Positions 9,591 through 22,892 of a stretch of 64,000 nucleotides of DNA are shown here, piece by piece. This DNA comes from Blasia pusilla (Eukaryota > Marchantiophyta > Marchantiopsida > Blasiales): positions 27,032,001 through 27,096,000 of the forward strand of contig CM114273.1 of NCBI GenBank assembly GCA_050084515.1. The letters are read 5' to 3'. The position numbers were made by a program, and so were the translations under genes. Each line of letters begins with the position of its first letter. Positions within the stretch are counted from its first letter, which is position 1. Under the pieces are notes generated by a model that was given only the letters and a program-made list of their open reading frames with translations, was not told the DNA's origin and did not search any database.

Positions 9591-11034
9591 TTGAAGCTAT
9601 CGCACATTCAGCCTCGACCCTCAATGGCATGTGGACACCAAATAGTGATTCGCATAATTGAAGCTCATCCATTCAGACTCATTCATTTCTCCATAAGGGA
9701 AGCTCATGCTTTCACACTTCAACGCAAATGGCAGTTCTGCGAAAGAGGAGGGCCTGCCAAGTCCTTTGTAGAGCCAAAAAACCCTCCCCGGCCGGCTCAA
9801 TCTGAAGATTTATGGCGAGAATTCAGGTTTTCTGCAAACGTTTGAACAAACCATAGCATTGCCTCAAAAACCGGCCCCATTTCCATAGTTTTGCCCGCAA
9901 ACAGCCGAAAATCCAGAAAAGTCCCAAGATTCTGACGCAGTCAGATACGAACTCTGAATCGCACAATGGAAGCTCATGCATTCGGTGGCGAAGGACAGAT
10001 ATTCCTTCGATTTTGACAGCTTCGAACATCCGCAAGCGATGTGTGAAGAGATTGGGGAATGAGTGGATCTCAGAGATATGAGAGAGAGATATCACGAGCG
10101 TGTGGAAAGGGACACCTGCGTAAACCGAGAACCTGAGACTCTACTTTACATCTGGGTATATTTATGTGTGTGCACCAGATTCTGCCACACTTGTGTTCCC
10201 TTGGACAGACTGACAGAGTTGAGGAATCTGCGGGTATGATGTACTGCACCGGACGGCAAGCAAGGGAAGCGTGAGCACTCGTACTTACTTCTGTCACGAC
10301 GAGACGAAGACTTGGCGAAGGGCGATGTCGATGGCCGAGAAGAGTAGTTGATGAGTCGTTTGCGATCGCTCGCATGCGCTTAGTCTCTTTCTTGGCAGTC
10401 ATGTTGGTTTTAGGGTTTCGTACAGATCTGTATTCGTTCGTATCCCAAGATCGACGAGAGCCTCGGATATGGAGAGAGAGTACGTCGCCGGAAGTTTTAT
10501 GCTCATCACTGGAAAGCAACTTGCCTTCGTGGAATTGACTTGGATGTGAAGAGTACGGCCTCGCAAATTTCCTGCCGATCAATGGAAGTGAATTCGCGTT
10601 CGTGGAATTAAGTTGACTGTGGAGAGAACGGCCTCGCAAATTTCCTGCGGATCACTGCAGATGAACTTGCCTTAGTGGAATTAACTAGAATGTGGAGAGT
10701 ACGGCCCCGCAAATTTCCTGCGGATCACTGGAAATCATCTTGCCTTTGTGGAAACCACGAGCTTCGGCGATCGAATGTCTTCCGTACGCTAATTGCGAAG
10801 TTTCATGGATCCACGAAGGCCAGGGCAGCGAGCTAATTGTAGCAGCTGTAACATGATTTTGAAGTGAGGTCCATGTTTGCCATACAACTCCGCACATGCT
10901 CGTGAGAGACGCATATCCGTCCAGCCACACAAACTCAGTGGTGATCCATTTGTGGACGCTCTAATCTCAAGGACAGAGAGTTTAAGAGTGAGGACTCTTT
11001 CCTTCACGGGCTTCGGCACAGCCATGGCCTGAAA
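9591..11034. other. Unassigned region with two minus-strand open frames
   Basis: The minus-strand frames 10070-10639 (189 codons) and 10789-11025 (78 codons, starting MAVPKPVKERVLTLKLS) show no domain I recognise. The longer one is largely an artefact of the 73-bp tandem repeat it crosses. The shorter could be a first exon of an unknown minus-strand gene, but no splice pattern or homology supports that. GC content is higher than in the flanking AT-rich repeats, as around host genes in this window. Confidence 0.35.
10482..10773. repeat. Tandem repeat, 73-bp unit, about four copies
   Basis: The phrase acggcctcgcaaatttcctg recurs at 10555, 10628 and 10701, exactly 73 bp apart; a more diverged first unit starts near 10482. 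Each unit continues with a gatcactgga-like and a cttgcc-t-gtggaatt-like block. No protein-level repeat is preserved, since 73 is not a multiple of three. Confidence 0.9.
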
Positions 11035-12390
11035 TTGAATTTCCTCGATCCTGTCATCGGTCCCATCCGATGCGATCCGATCCTATCGCTTCTCGTAACA
11101 CCGATGGCCTCCCTCATCCTCCTTCTCATCACCATTTCTTTTCTTTTCTTTTCTTTTCTACACCTCAAGCCAAATTCATCCCCCTGTCACAAGGACCTTT
11201 TCCGCCACATTTCGGTTCGAAAGAATCGACGCGACCGCCACACCTCGCACCGAGGCACGCTCTCGTTGCGTGAGCCGCTCACAATGGTGCTCCTTTTCCG
11301 CGCCGGTACTTCTTTATTGTTGACCTCAGAGCAGATATCGTGCTAGGAGTTGCACAATCCTTCTTTCTTCCGAGAGCGCACATCGGGCCAAATCGGACCT
11401 CCTTCGCACAGGCCGGCGACCGACTGACGTACGAGTGCAAAACTCACACACCAGGACGCGAATCTCACTGCCCCCGACCATAGCCACAGCTGCTGTACAT
11501 GGTACTTCACGAGTGCCAGTCTCGATGTTGTCTGTGTGATCTGACATGCGCATCGTGGACGGTGGATCTATATACGTCGCGGCCCCCGATGCTGCCTGCT
11601 TTATGGAGGGCTCCCTCCCGATGGCTTCTTCTCGCTAACGAACTCTAGGCTTCTACTTCTGCGAGATTCATTACGCCCGCCATCATTCCACTCCATCGTC
11701 ATTACTCGCTCCTCCCGGCTCCAGTTCACACCGCATTCGTGGCAACCACCGACTGTGGGAGGGAGGGAAGGGGACAGGGACAGACAGACACGGCCTTCCG
11801 GGAGGGAAAGCGAACAACAGCGAGAGGAACACTGCAGGAGTCTGACGGGGAGGCATAAGGCTATGGTCGACGAACCGCGTCGCACCATGGAGATACATTC
11901 CACTCGGATCGAAAATCTAGAAGCCGCACACAGAGCACGTGCTGCGATTTGCTCACTCGCTCGCTCCGGCCTTATCTTGTGTCAACCGCTCGCTCCTCCA
12001 CTTCTCCACTCACACTCGGCTTGAACCAACTACCCACAAATTCGTCGCCAGTCTTCTGTCTGGCATCGCCTGTTGCCGCGTTTCAGTACATGTTCTGCGG
12101 GATAATTTGCCTGCTGCTAATCCCCTTGCCAGCATGGGGTCTGCGCACCTTTAACGTTAAGTACCTCCGCTGGCGATTTCGTGTCGTTCATCTGTGACTA
12201 TCAGACTGAGGTACGGATTGATCGGTCTGTTCAGACAGTGTGGACGATATAGTTACGTGAGTTACGTCTCGGCTAAGGTCCCAGTTGCGCACTTCTGCGG
12301 ATGGCCGCTTTGTCAACTGTGGGTGCCTTCGGCGGGAGCAGTGCACTTCAGCTACGAGATCTTTTCACACTTGTATCACTGTAGACAGAG
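11035..12390. other. Intergenic stretch without assigned gene
   Basis: Several short overlapping frames on both strands (for example 11601-11903 minus and 11755-12024 plus) lack recognisable domains and are probably chance. A short direct repeat of ttttctttt occurs near 11140. The base composition is GC-richer than the repeat-filled regions. A promoter or leader of an unrecognised gene cannot be excluded. Confidence 0.4.
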
Positions 12391-12590
12391 AGACTTCACA
12401 CTTTCAATTCACACTGGGTTTTCACTTCCCATACTCTTTGAGACTTCACACTTTCAATTCACACTGGGTTTTTACTTCCCATACTTTTTGAGACTTCACA
12501 CTTCCAATTCACAGTGGGTTTTTACTTCCCCTACTCTTTGAGGGTTCACACTTTCAATTCACAGTGGGTTTTACTTCCCATATGTTCCGG
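12391..12590. repeat. Tandem repeat, 50-bp unit, four copies
   Basis: Units starting agacttcaca or agggttcaca lie at 12391, 12441, 12491 and 12541, exactly 50 bp apart, each continuing with tttcaattcacactgggttt and a pyrimidine-rich end. Unit-to-unit identity is high, so the expansion is young or recently homogenised. Confidence 0.93.
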
Positions 12591-13712
12591 TCCACGTGTC
12601 AACTTCTTCCACTCTTCTTTTTTAATAACTTCCTTTCGCTCTTATCTCTGTCTCTTTTGCAATATCGTATTATCAATTCTGCACACAATTAGCTTCACAT
12701 GTGGACAACATTTCACCTCAGATTTTAGCTCCAAAAGAAGGTGATTTGGACTTGTCTAACAGATGTTAGTGTATATCTCCCACACTGTGTTTCCACATCC
12801 TACTCACCATATCCACATAACTTACACGAGAGACAAAGCTCGATTTGCACAGATCATGTTTTCCTTCCGATGCTGCGCGGCGATCATTTCTCGGAAAGAA
12901 TACAGAGGAATTTGGACGAGGGCAATAGATGACTTTCTATGGACCGTACCATCATGTGAGTGGTTCGAACATGTTCTCGTTACAGTCATGTACATACGAG
13001 TCATACGAGTGACAGTAACTGGCGTTGGGTGTGGACATGTGCCGATGACAACCCGAGGATTTTACGTTTAGGAGTTCTACGACAGGATAGCGGATCAACC
13101 GATTAAAAGACATACAATTATCATTTTGGATGTATTGAGTATATTCACCGACATTTGGTTTGCTTCATCTACTTATCCGTGAGAAATCTTGCGGGGGATT
13201 ATATGCTTGAAACCGAATTTGTGATGGCCGAATTAAACCCTTTTCCTCCTTTCCTTCAGAATGCGCGTGATGTGGCATAGAAAAACCCACCAAAAGTAAA
13301 TGATCGGGCGTGAGCACAGAAAAACCCGCTTCTGATTCTTGGAGAAAATCAAGTACTGAGTCGTTACATTCTACAGTGGGCACACAAACCGTAAGGTTCG
13401 AGCTTCCACTCCAAAATTATTGAATGTTTAAACTCTTATAATCCTTTGGCCGATACAAAGGCTGGTGTAAGCACTCCAAATCGAGATCAGAACGCTCGGG
13501 CGCAAACCCGGGCGAGCCTCAAGCAAACTCAAAATAAACTAACCTACAGCAACCCAACAGCCCCGCCACCGCCGGTCCAGCACCCAATTCTGTTCCTGGC
13601 GAGCAAGTAGCGTGCCCCTGTGAAGAGATGAACAGGGATAAGAAATGGTAAAAGTACGGGCGGAAGATGGGTCCATAAGAGACCCGTACGAGCTCAAGTC
13701 TTCCGTTACGGT
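12591..13712. other. Region downstream of the eEF1A gene
   Basis: No gene recognised. The right part (about 13500-13712) is the likely 3' untranslated region of the minus-strand eEF1A transcript. The plus-strand frames near 12741-13071 have no recognisable domain. Confidence 0.45.
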
Positions 13713-15225
<1,513 letters not shown>

Positions 15226-15229
15226 CTAC

Positions 15230-15772
15230 CTGCAAGACAACGAATCCAGCCCCTCAGCTCCGACTCGCTGATCTGAGATCGAGCTTCACCGTGTCCCATC
15301 GCCACTAAGAAACTACAACCGGCTGTAAAGCAATCAGAAATTCAGGCTCGACGATCTCCCGGTTGACACGAAACTTGATAGGAGGTAACCCAATATCGAA
15401 ACCTCACGACATCTGACACATCTGAATCCAGGAAGATTCAACCTAGCAGCTCAATCCGCTGCATCCCGTCTCACCTCAGGGCAAACCCCGCCAAGCCAAG
15501 GAGGATTACTTGACACTGACTCATACACACAGGAACGCGTGCAGTCACTCCAACAGCGAATCCCAAAGTAAACGCAACACACCAAGAAGCGATTTCAGCG
15601 CCCCGCCCCCTACGTGGATCGCTGACAGATCTGTCAGCGGAATTGCATGCAAAGATCCAGACGAGACGCTCCCGCCTTTCAGGAAGCCCGCAAAACAAGC
15701 ACACGAATAGCAGTACACAAACCTCGACCAACCGGAAGCCCCAAGCACGCAAGCGGACCTACGATCACTCAC
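15230..15772 (-). other. Probable 5'-leader intron of eEF1A
   Basis: On the minus strand a donor (G|GTGAGTG at 15772) and an acceptor (TTGCAG, ending at 15230) flank 543 bp, the acceptor lying 13 nt before the ATG. Plant eEF1A genes commonly have such a leader intron that boosts expression. The first non-coding exon would lie at about 15773-15900 and the promoter above that; no clear TATA box was identified. Confidence 0.65.
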
Positions 15773-15902
15773 CAATCTCACAAGCGTCCGTTGCACACGG
15801 TGAAGCAGAAGTGGACGAAACTGAGAGCGATGGACTACTCGAGGCCTCTGCACCGACCGAATCGAATGGCAAACTGAGAGGATGAGGATGGTCCTCCTCA
15901 CT

Positions 15903-16880
15903 AGGTCTTAAGGAAAGGATACAGCGCTGGGTCTTGTTGACGTTCCCAATCAACCGGAAAGTAGTGTGGTCACCGACAACTACGTTATTCGTCACTCAAC
16001 GCCAACTGATCGTAATGGGCAAGGCTACTAAATTTGGAATATTCCCCCAATATGCTGCTTCGAGGGCTGCGGGGCGTCGGATGGGAGAGATTAAACCGGG
16101 GCGTCGCGATGGTCGAAACTTAGGGTCGGCGGCCGGCCATGGGGGGTGCGCGGACGAAAGTGGCTAGGTCTGGGCAACTTGGAAGTGGATGGACGGCGCA
16201 GATAATTCTGTGGTTAGAGATCGGGCGGCTGAGTGTCTGGAAACCGTGTCTGAGATGGAGATTATTTTAGGGTCGGCGAGTTCTCAGGGACCGATTTAGG
16301 GGACATCTGAGCGACAGTGGCACATCAATGCGTGCATGTGGAGGCAGCTGGACATGGCCGTCACATAGTCATGTGCCCATATTACATCCACATACGGCAC
16401 TACGATGGCCCATCCGCATACACAACGATTTATTTCGTTTCGTTTCTTTGCTCTCTCACCCGAAAGAGATGATTATTCGTGAATTTTAAACGCATGTGCT
16501 TTGCGCCGAAGAGGATAAATTTTCTAATGTTTAAAAAAGTGCCTAGTTTTAATTTCAAGGTTTTTACGGTGCCTTTCATTTTTTTTTAAAATTTGACATC
16601 TAATCTTCACGATGAATGGGATAATACAAAATTGATTTAGAACGTCACATAATCTTTTCTTTTTTTACCAAATATTAGTTACTTAAACCGGCGAAGTAAT
16701 TTTGATTCAGAGTTTTGACGGGCCTTTCTATCTATCTATATTGTTATTATTATTGCTTTCAATGCGACATGAAAATGCTCATATGTGGAGAATGATAATG
16801 TGAAGTTATTGAATATACAATCCCTTTCTAAATTTTATCTTTTATAAAGTTGAAATTTAATAATATTGCATCGTATAGGA
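15903..16880. other. Upstream region of eEF1A grading into AT-rich sequence
   Basis: The region to about 16300 is GC-rich and should hold the eEF1A promoter (minus strand). Beyond it the sequence becomes AT-rich with no gene recognised. Confidence 0.4.
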
Positions 16881-16884
16881 AATA

Positions 16885-17075
16885 AAAAATGTTTGAAGAG
16901 TTAGTGTATAGTCCGTGAAGGGAAGACAATAATCATGCTGCGTATAAATTCAAACAAAAATCTTGTTGTCCGAAGCATGTGAAACATTTTCTTGCTGTCC
17001 AGTTGCCACGTATCAAACATAGAGGTCTTTGCAAATGAAGAAGGCACTCTCCCATAATAATAAAGATTAATAATT
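16885..17075 (-). mobile_element. Helitron-like terminal repeat, copy 1
   Basis: About 190 bp shared with 18951-19170 (reverse orientation), 52780-52965 and 53120-53280. Read on the minus strand it begins AATCTTTATTATTATGGGAG, close to the TCTATATTATTA start seen in the other copies, which resembles plant Helitron 5' ends. There is no coding sequence, so a non-autonomous element or a fragment is likely. Confidence 0.5.
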
Positions 17076-18950
17076 TTATTTAATAATTCATGTAAATTTT
17101 AATATTTTTAGTTCATATATTTTCCTTCCTTGATTTTGGAAAATTAATTTGTTCTTTTTTCAATCCCCTTCTATTAATTAATAAAAAAAGTTCACTCATT
17201 TTGAGCAAAGTTTTTCCCGGGAATAGAGGTTAGATTTTTTTTTCTAATCTAAGTTAGAAATTAAAAATTAAGTAAAGTAAAATTTCTTTCATTATTCCTC
17301 GAGGATGTTCTTGGACTAACCATGCACAGATTGTCTCTATGAGAATGGTTTGTTTGAGTAACAGCTTTCATACTTTAATGATCCCTTCCAATACTTGTAG
17401 GTGTATTTGCATCCAATGAAATACCTAGTGTGAAGCCTTCCGACTCTTAATTTTTTGTTCAATTTCTCCTATACTAATCTAAAAGTTAATAGAAAAGGGG
17501 TTTTAGTAATTTTTATTTTTTTTCTCAAAGATAAATTTAAATTTAACAAATTTATCCCTAACAGAAAATTATGAGTCTATTTCATATTCAATTTATTTTT
17601 AAAATTTTCCATTCAAAATTTAGAAAAAAATTGAACTTCTAATTTCAACATAATTTTGGAAGGTAAATGACAGATTATTTTGATAAAATTATAAAGGATA
17701 ATGATAGAAGAGTGGGTAATTTGATCATTGGAAAAATAATGATCATTAATTTCCTTCTAAAATAATGAAAGAAAAAATATGAATTTTTAGAAATGAAAAT
17801 TAAACTTTCATGATCATTTATATAGTTCAGCGGGAATTTCTTTGAGCTCTTGATTCTTCAACTCTATGATTTGAACATTTTTCTAATGTAATGAAAAATA
17901 TGCCCACTTTATTATAAAAAAAACCTCAAAAGAAGACAAAGAAAGGTAATCTATATTATTAAAAGAGGACGGGGTTTGAGAACCCCTTCCTCCCGTAACG
18001 ACACGTAGGCATTTTGAAGCCTTCCCCATAATGACACGTGTCTAAGGGATTTTTCAGTTGCGACAACATATGGCAGGTGAGGAGATACGGGGACGGCAAC
18101 AGGGGGTAATAAGTATCGAAGATTTAGGGGTATGCTGATTATTATTATTATTTGAATGCACCCTCCCATTCAAATAATAATAATAATAATTAACATGCTT
18201 GAATTTTACTATTTGAACCACATTAGATGGGTAGAAATAGCCCAAGTAGAAGAAACCCATAAGGATTTGAATGAAACAAAAAAATATTGTATTAAGTGAT
18301 TAATAATTTATTTAATATTATAATGGTTGATTATAAATATTAATAAAATTGAATAATTCTGATAAAAAAATTGTAGAATGTGCGTCTTAATTCACATGTG
18401 ACGGTAAGGGGAAAAAATTTAATGGAGAAAAAGTAGATCAAATTTTATGGAAGGTTAAAATTATTTAGGGGATTGGGATGTCATTTAAATTTGAATGGAG
18501 TACTGTACTTACTTAAAAGAGTGAAGTGTTATTACACTTCTAAGATTTTAGAAATTAAGAATTATATTTAAAATTTAACCATAATGATGTGATTATCTTT
18601 AAATTTAATCTCATTAATTTATATGTGATATTTTGGGAAAAGAAATATATTCGAATGGAAAAGGAAAATTATTTCATTAATTAAAATTAATTAAGAATTG
18701 GTTTAGTGAATGTGAATAATTTTTGTTTGAACTTTTACGGAGGAATATAATTGTTTAGGGGAGATGGAGATTATCTAAAGTTGATTTGCTTACTCTGTTG
18801 AAATTTATAAGAGTGGAAATTATACCTAAATTTTGAAATTAAATATATTTTAAAATTTTAAGTATAATTATTAAAAAGTTATCATCGACACCTGTTTTTT
18901 AAGCCATTCTATTGAGGAAATTGTGTTAGGTGTGCATGGCACGGGCAACA
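17076..18950. other. AT-rich repeat region without genes
   Basis: No coding potential seen. It contains a Helitron-like start TCTATATTATTAAAAGAGG at 17951 and a hairpin at 18137-18186 whose arms are ATT/AAT repeats ending in attatttgaatg and its complement, separated by a short CCCTCC-containing loop. Confidence 0.5.
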
Positions 18951-19170
18951 TCTATATTATTATGATAGAGTGTCTTCTTGATTTGCAAACACCTCTCTGT
19001 TTGACACGTGGTAACTAGGCAGCAAGAAAATATTTCTCCTTATGCAAACAGCAAGAAAAAAGTTTGAATTTGTGTGCTACATCATTAACCCCTTCCCTTC
19101 ACAAGTTATACACTTTGAAAAGTTCTTCAAACACTTTTTATTTTCGTCCATCGCACGAGAACCATATTAA
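18951..19170 (+). mobile_element. Helitron-like terminal repeat, copy 2
   Basis: It starts near TCTATATTATTATGATAGAG (18956) and is the reverse complement of the copy at 16885-17075. Directly before it, GTGCATGGCACGGGCAAC (about 18931-18948) resembles a Helitron 3' hairpin, so two element ends abut here. Confidence 0.5.
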
Positions 19171-20806
19171 TAACATCTCAAAAGAGGAGTCAAAATGACT
19201 TCTTTACATTCTTCATTTGTGAAATATTTTCGTTTCCATCTAGACTAGAAGGGCAAAACATTACTAGCATATATTTAAAGTCGAGTTGCTTCCCTCATGT
19301 GACTTTTTCCACGAAGAGATAGTAATAAATACTTTAATTGTATTACATAATTGCTAGAGGACACATATTAATTTTTGAAAGGATTGTTAGAGTACAAATT
19401 TCATGAAGACAAGGAGAAAAAAAGATCGTGTATCGAGAATTATTAAAATAAAAATTTACAATTTTAACACGAAGGAAAATGACATTAATCCATGCGAATA
19501 AAATATTAATAATAACTATAACAATAAACCCTCGCACGGAAAATGTTTTTCTCAACTAAGCCCAATAGCAGTCGATGATAGAATCTCCCAGAAGGATCCT
19601 CCCTCCCTGCTACTACTGCTGAGATGGCAAGCGAACAAGGACTCTAGCATCCCGCAAAACCCTAAAAGCCCCTGGATAAACCCTAACTTCACGTCGAAGA
19701 AACCCCGCAGCCCCTGTAAACTAACTGTAGCCACACCCGAATCTATAGACGACTCGTGCCTCACCTCGTCCGTGTGGGGCCCACTCGCAAGTCAAGTATC
19801 TCCCTTGGATTTCTTCGATCTTAAGTCACCTCTTCTTACCAAATGGACATACTTCGCGGCTCCAACCCCATCCCCATCCCCCGCCCCTACCCCGCGTCTA
19901 AAAGGAAGGGGAACCTTTTTCTCGACCTGGGGCAAGGGTGACGTGTCCTTTAGCCACGCTTTTGTCCGCTGGACATGGATCTGCGGGATAGGCTAGTCGA
20001 TGGAACAGCTCAACTCCCACCCCAAAGAAAAGAAAAGAAAGCAGAGCGAACCGAAAAGAAAGAAGATCGTGGCGAAACCACAGTATTCCGTCATTGCGAC
20101 GATCGCTCCCATGGCATGGCAGGGCATGCGGTGGATGTACAAAAGGACAGCCACATGAGAGTCCACATGCAGCTTCTGGGTCTCGACACATGGGATTGCC
20201 GTCACGACAAATGCGCAGGCTGTGCTCAAGAAAGAAAGAAGACGAAAGAAGGTAGAAAGAAATAGGGTAGAGAAGGACTAATCTCGTGCTGCACACCCAC
20301 TAAAGCGATTATCTCTTTAAACAAAACAGAGTTCGGCTAAACGACAAAGAAATCTTTCCTTTCCGGGCCTTGGCATTCCTTTTTCAATGGGGACTAGTCC
20401 ATAGCAACTCAGAATCCCACTCGGGGAGATTTTCCCGTCCAGTCGGCTTTCCTCCGACATAACTATTCCGGGTGGTGGGAATATTACCGGTGCGTCGGAG
20501 TGTGCGAGGCTCCTGAGCTGGATTTCAGCACTGGATCTATTATTAAGTATCAGACCAGAGCCTCCTCGGCGAGCCGTTATTGTGGTTTTTCTACCTGGAC
20601 TTCTTCTTGTTTTTCTCCTTTCATCCTCTACTTATTTGATTTATGCTATTAACGGCGTTGAAGTCAAATGATTTCATATGGATGAAAATGAATGGAGTAA
20701 AACTTTTGGCCTCTTGCCGGTCGTGTCGTGTTCGCCTTGGCTAACCAAAACCATAATATGCTCTACCTCTACCTCTACATGTAAGAGAGAGAGCCACTGC
20801 TCTTTG
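19171..20806. other. Region without assigned gene
   Basis: AT-rich to about 19550, then GC-richer. Short frames at 19898-20296 (minus) and 19975-20265 (plus) overlap each other antisense and have no recognisable domain. Confidence 0.4.
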
Positions 20807-21700
20807 GGACTCCCTTATTCGTGTTGATTTTTGTAATACGCGAGAGGTTGAGGTGGTGATCGTCACATCTTATTCCGACGTAGGTAGAGTTCTATCGCGC
20901 CGACGGCATAGAGAGTCAGCGCGTTGTTCGGGTGTAACTTCGTCCCGAGATATCGGATGAGGTTGGCGACAGGTCTGTTCTGTCAAGAATGTCGTTTATG
21001 AGTATTTCCCTATTTTGGTTTTAGTCCGTCAGGTGACAGGTCAACGGTAACATATGCACACAGGTTACCGTTGGTAGGGCTATTTTTGGGGGAAGAGCCT
21101 TTTCCTAAGGGTATAAGAGTGAGGAAGATGGCTTTCCCAAGCCATCTTCCTCATGTTGAGTCTTAGGAGTGCCTCTCTTGCATAGACGTGTGGGGGTGTG
21201 TAAGGGTTAGGGGTTAGGGTGCTAGCTTCCGGATTCCCTCATAGTGGAGGATGGATGTGGTTCGATATGCCGATGTAGATTCATGAGTGGAGTTTTAGGA
21301 TAGATGAGCCGTTTTTACTACTCTGATTTTCACGACGTGGTGGGGGATGCTGTAGTCACTGATCCTACGCATGAGGCTATGCAAGTCCAAGTGGTAGCAC
21401 AAGGGAGATTGCTACAAGGAGCGGCAGCGGCAGTGAATAAGACCCATATTTATAGTTGACTCCACGACGAACATCGATTTGTTCCCCTAGCCATAAAGAT
21501 GTACAGGGCTATGGGGAAGAGGTTTGACTCGTTCCTCACGGAGTGCGCTCATCATCTCCGGTCGAGAAATGGGTTGTCCTTAGCTATTGTGATTCTTTAT
21601 TATAAGCAACGGGTCTCCATAGCTTTGCATCATGCCAAGGCTAATGGGCTTTTTGCCGCGGGCTCAAGCTGTGGGAGACACCGGCACTAGAGCCCCACTT
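20807..21700 (+). pseudogene. C-terminal remnant of a non-LTR-like retroelement polyprotein, interrupted by an insertion
   Basis: The flanks of the insertion (20807-20857 and 21337-21690) read as AVVTDPTHEAMQVQVV, HRFVPLAIKMYRAMGKRFDSF and YYKQRVSIALHHAKA. This pattern follows the RT in a retroelement family whose RT is seen at 55.05-56.03 kb; the link between the two is from memory of the family's architecture. A second copy lies at 23980-24240 without the insertion. It is broken by stops and the insertion, and is not functional. Confidence 0.5.
20858..21336. mobile_element. 479-bp insertion with 5-bp target duplication, possibly a solo LTR
   Basis: The uninterrupted copy at 23980-24240 shows where sequence was added. 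GTGGT at 20853-20857 is repeated at 21337-21341, as a target-site duplication. The insert holds a TATA-like tataagag (21111) followed at once by a perfect 14-bp hairpin (21121-21134 with 21139-21152) and an inverted repeat CAACGGTAAC / GTTACCGTTG near 21043-21074. Size and TATA position suit an LTR, but the ends are not the usual TG..CA. Confidence 0.55.
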
Positions 21701-22538
21701 AGTAGTAGTCATAATTCTCTCTGAGTAGCTTATATTGTCTCTTCTTTTGGTGAGTTTAGTCGGTAGGGGGGAATGGCCCCTTCTTCTTTTTCAAGGCCGA
21801 TTGTGGCCTTTGGATACTTGACTCTTTGAGTCCCCCTCTTTTGTTTTTCTGATGGATTTTCCATCATGAATATTTATTGAGGTTCATCATTCTCATATAA
21901 ACAATCCGTGGTTGATCTTTCTCAATCTCCCTTTCAAACTAGTATGCGGCCCCTAATATGATGCTTAAAAGTCCATTTGCGTAGTCTAGAAGTTATGTTA
22001 AAGTCTAATGAGCAACTTATTCCAGTGGAGTAAGCACATTGTATGAAAAAGTGATGTTTCATAAGTACATCTTTGTAGCATCCGGTGAACAAATGAACGC
22101 GATTACATGAATACATGAATGGGAAGTTGGTTCTAGCAACACCAACATCTCAATCAACTTTATGAACCAAGGGTAAAGGGATTCAACGCCACTAATGTTT
22201 TGCAAACAATTGCATGAACCTATGTCCCAAGATATTTGAAGGAACGCCTTTGATATACGGAAGGGGAATGAAAAAAGTACTTAGGAGTTAATCAATTGTA
22301 GTAACTTGTATTACACACATGCAAGATGTGTATAGAACAAGCTGAGTTTAATTAAAAAAATGCACATGTGTGCAAAATATTTTGTTGTATTGCATTTAAA
22401 GTGTTTGCACAAGAATTGAGGTTATTGCAAGTTGTATATGAAAAGAAGTTAGGTGATAAGCCATTATGAAACTTGCAGTACGTAATTTTCATTAGCTAAG
22501 AGTGTGGTTTTCCGATGTTATAGCTGACTTAATGAGTA
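21701..22538. other. Intergenic, no gene recognised
   Basis: AT-rich, with short frames only (21934-22116 minus has no recognisable domain). Confidence 0.4.
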
Positions 22539-22685
22539 CTAGTAAGAATATATATATATATAATTATATATAATACCCGTGCGATGCACCGGCGTCTAAA
22601 TTTAATATGCAAAAGACACCATTTTCATACGCTTGGAGTCAAAATTCAATTGCAAAAAGACTCCATATGTATGGATATATAATTT

Positions 22686-22892
22686 TCAATGTAGCACTTC
22701 ATGATATACAACATTTCTAGTATAAGTTCCAACTTTGCTTGTTGTATGTTGGCTATCAACCATCATATGAACTGACTTCCTAGAGCCTACTCTAGATAAA
22801 GCAACATATAATTGTTGATGAGGAAATACAAAATTTGGCAAGTAAATGCCAACTCTCTCTAATGTTTGACCTTGAGACTTGTTAATCGTCAT
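22686..22892 (-). pseudogene. Helitron helicase C-terminus (PIF1 motifs V-VI)
   Basis: A 68-codon open stretch carrying NKSQGQTLERVG and LYVALSRVGSRK, the most conserved C-terminal motifs of PIF1/RRM3 helicases of Helitrons. It is the last coding piece before the 3' hairpin, consistent with RepHel order. Confidence 0.85.

Noticed and set aside
10482-12590. CRISPR-like arrays
   Set aside because: The 73-bp and 50-bp units are contiguous tandem repeats without unique spacers, and the sequence is eukaryotic.
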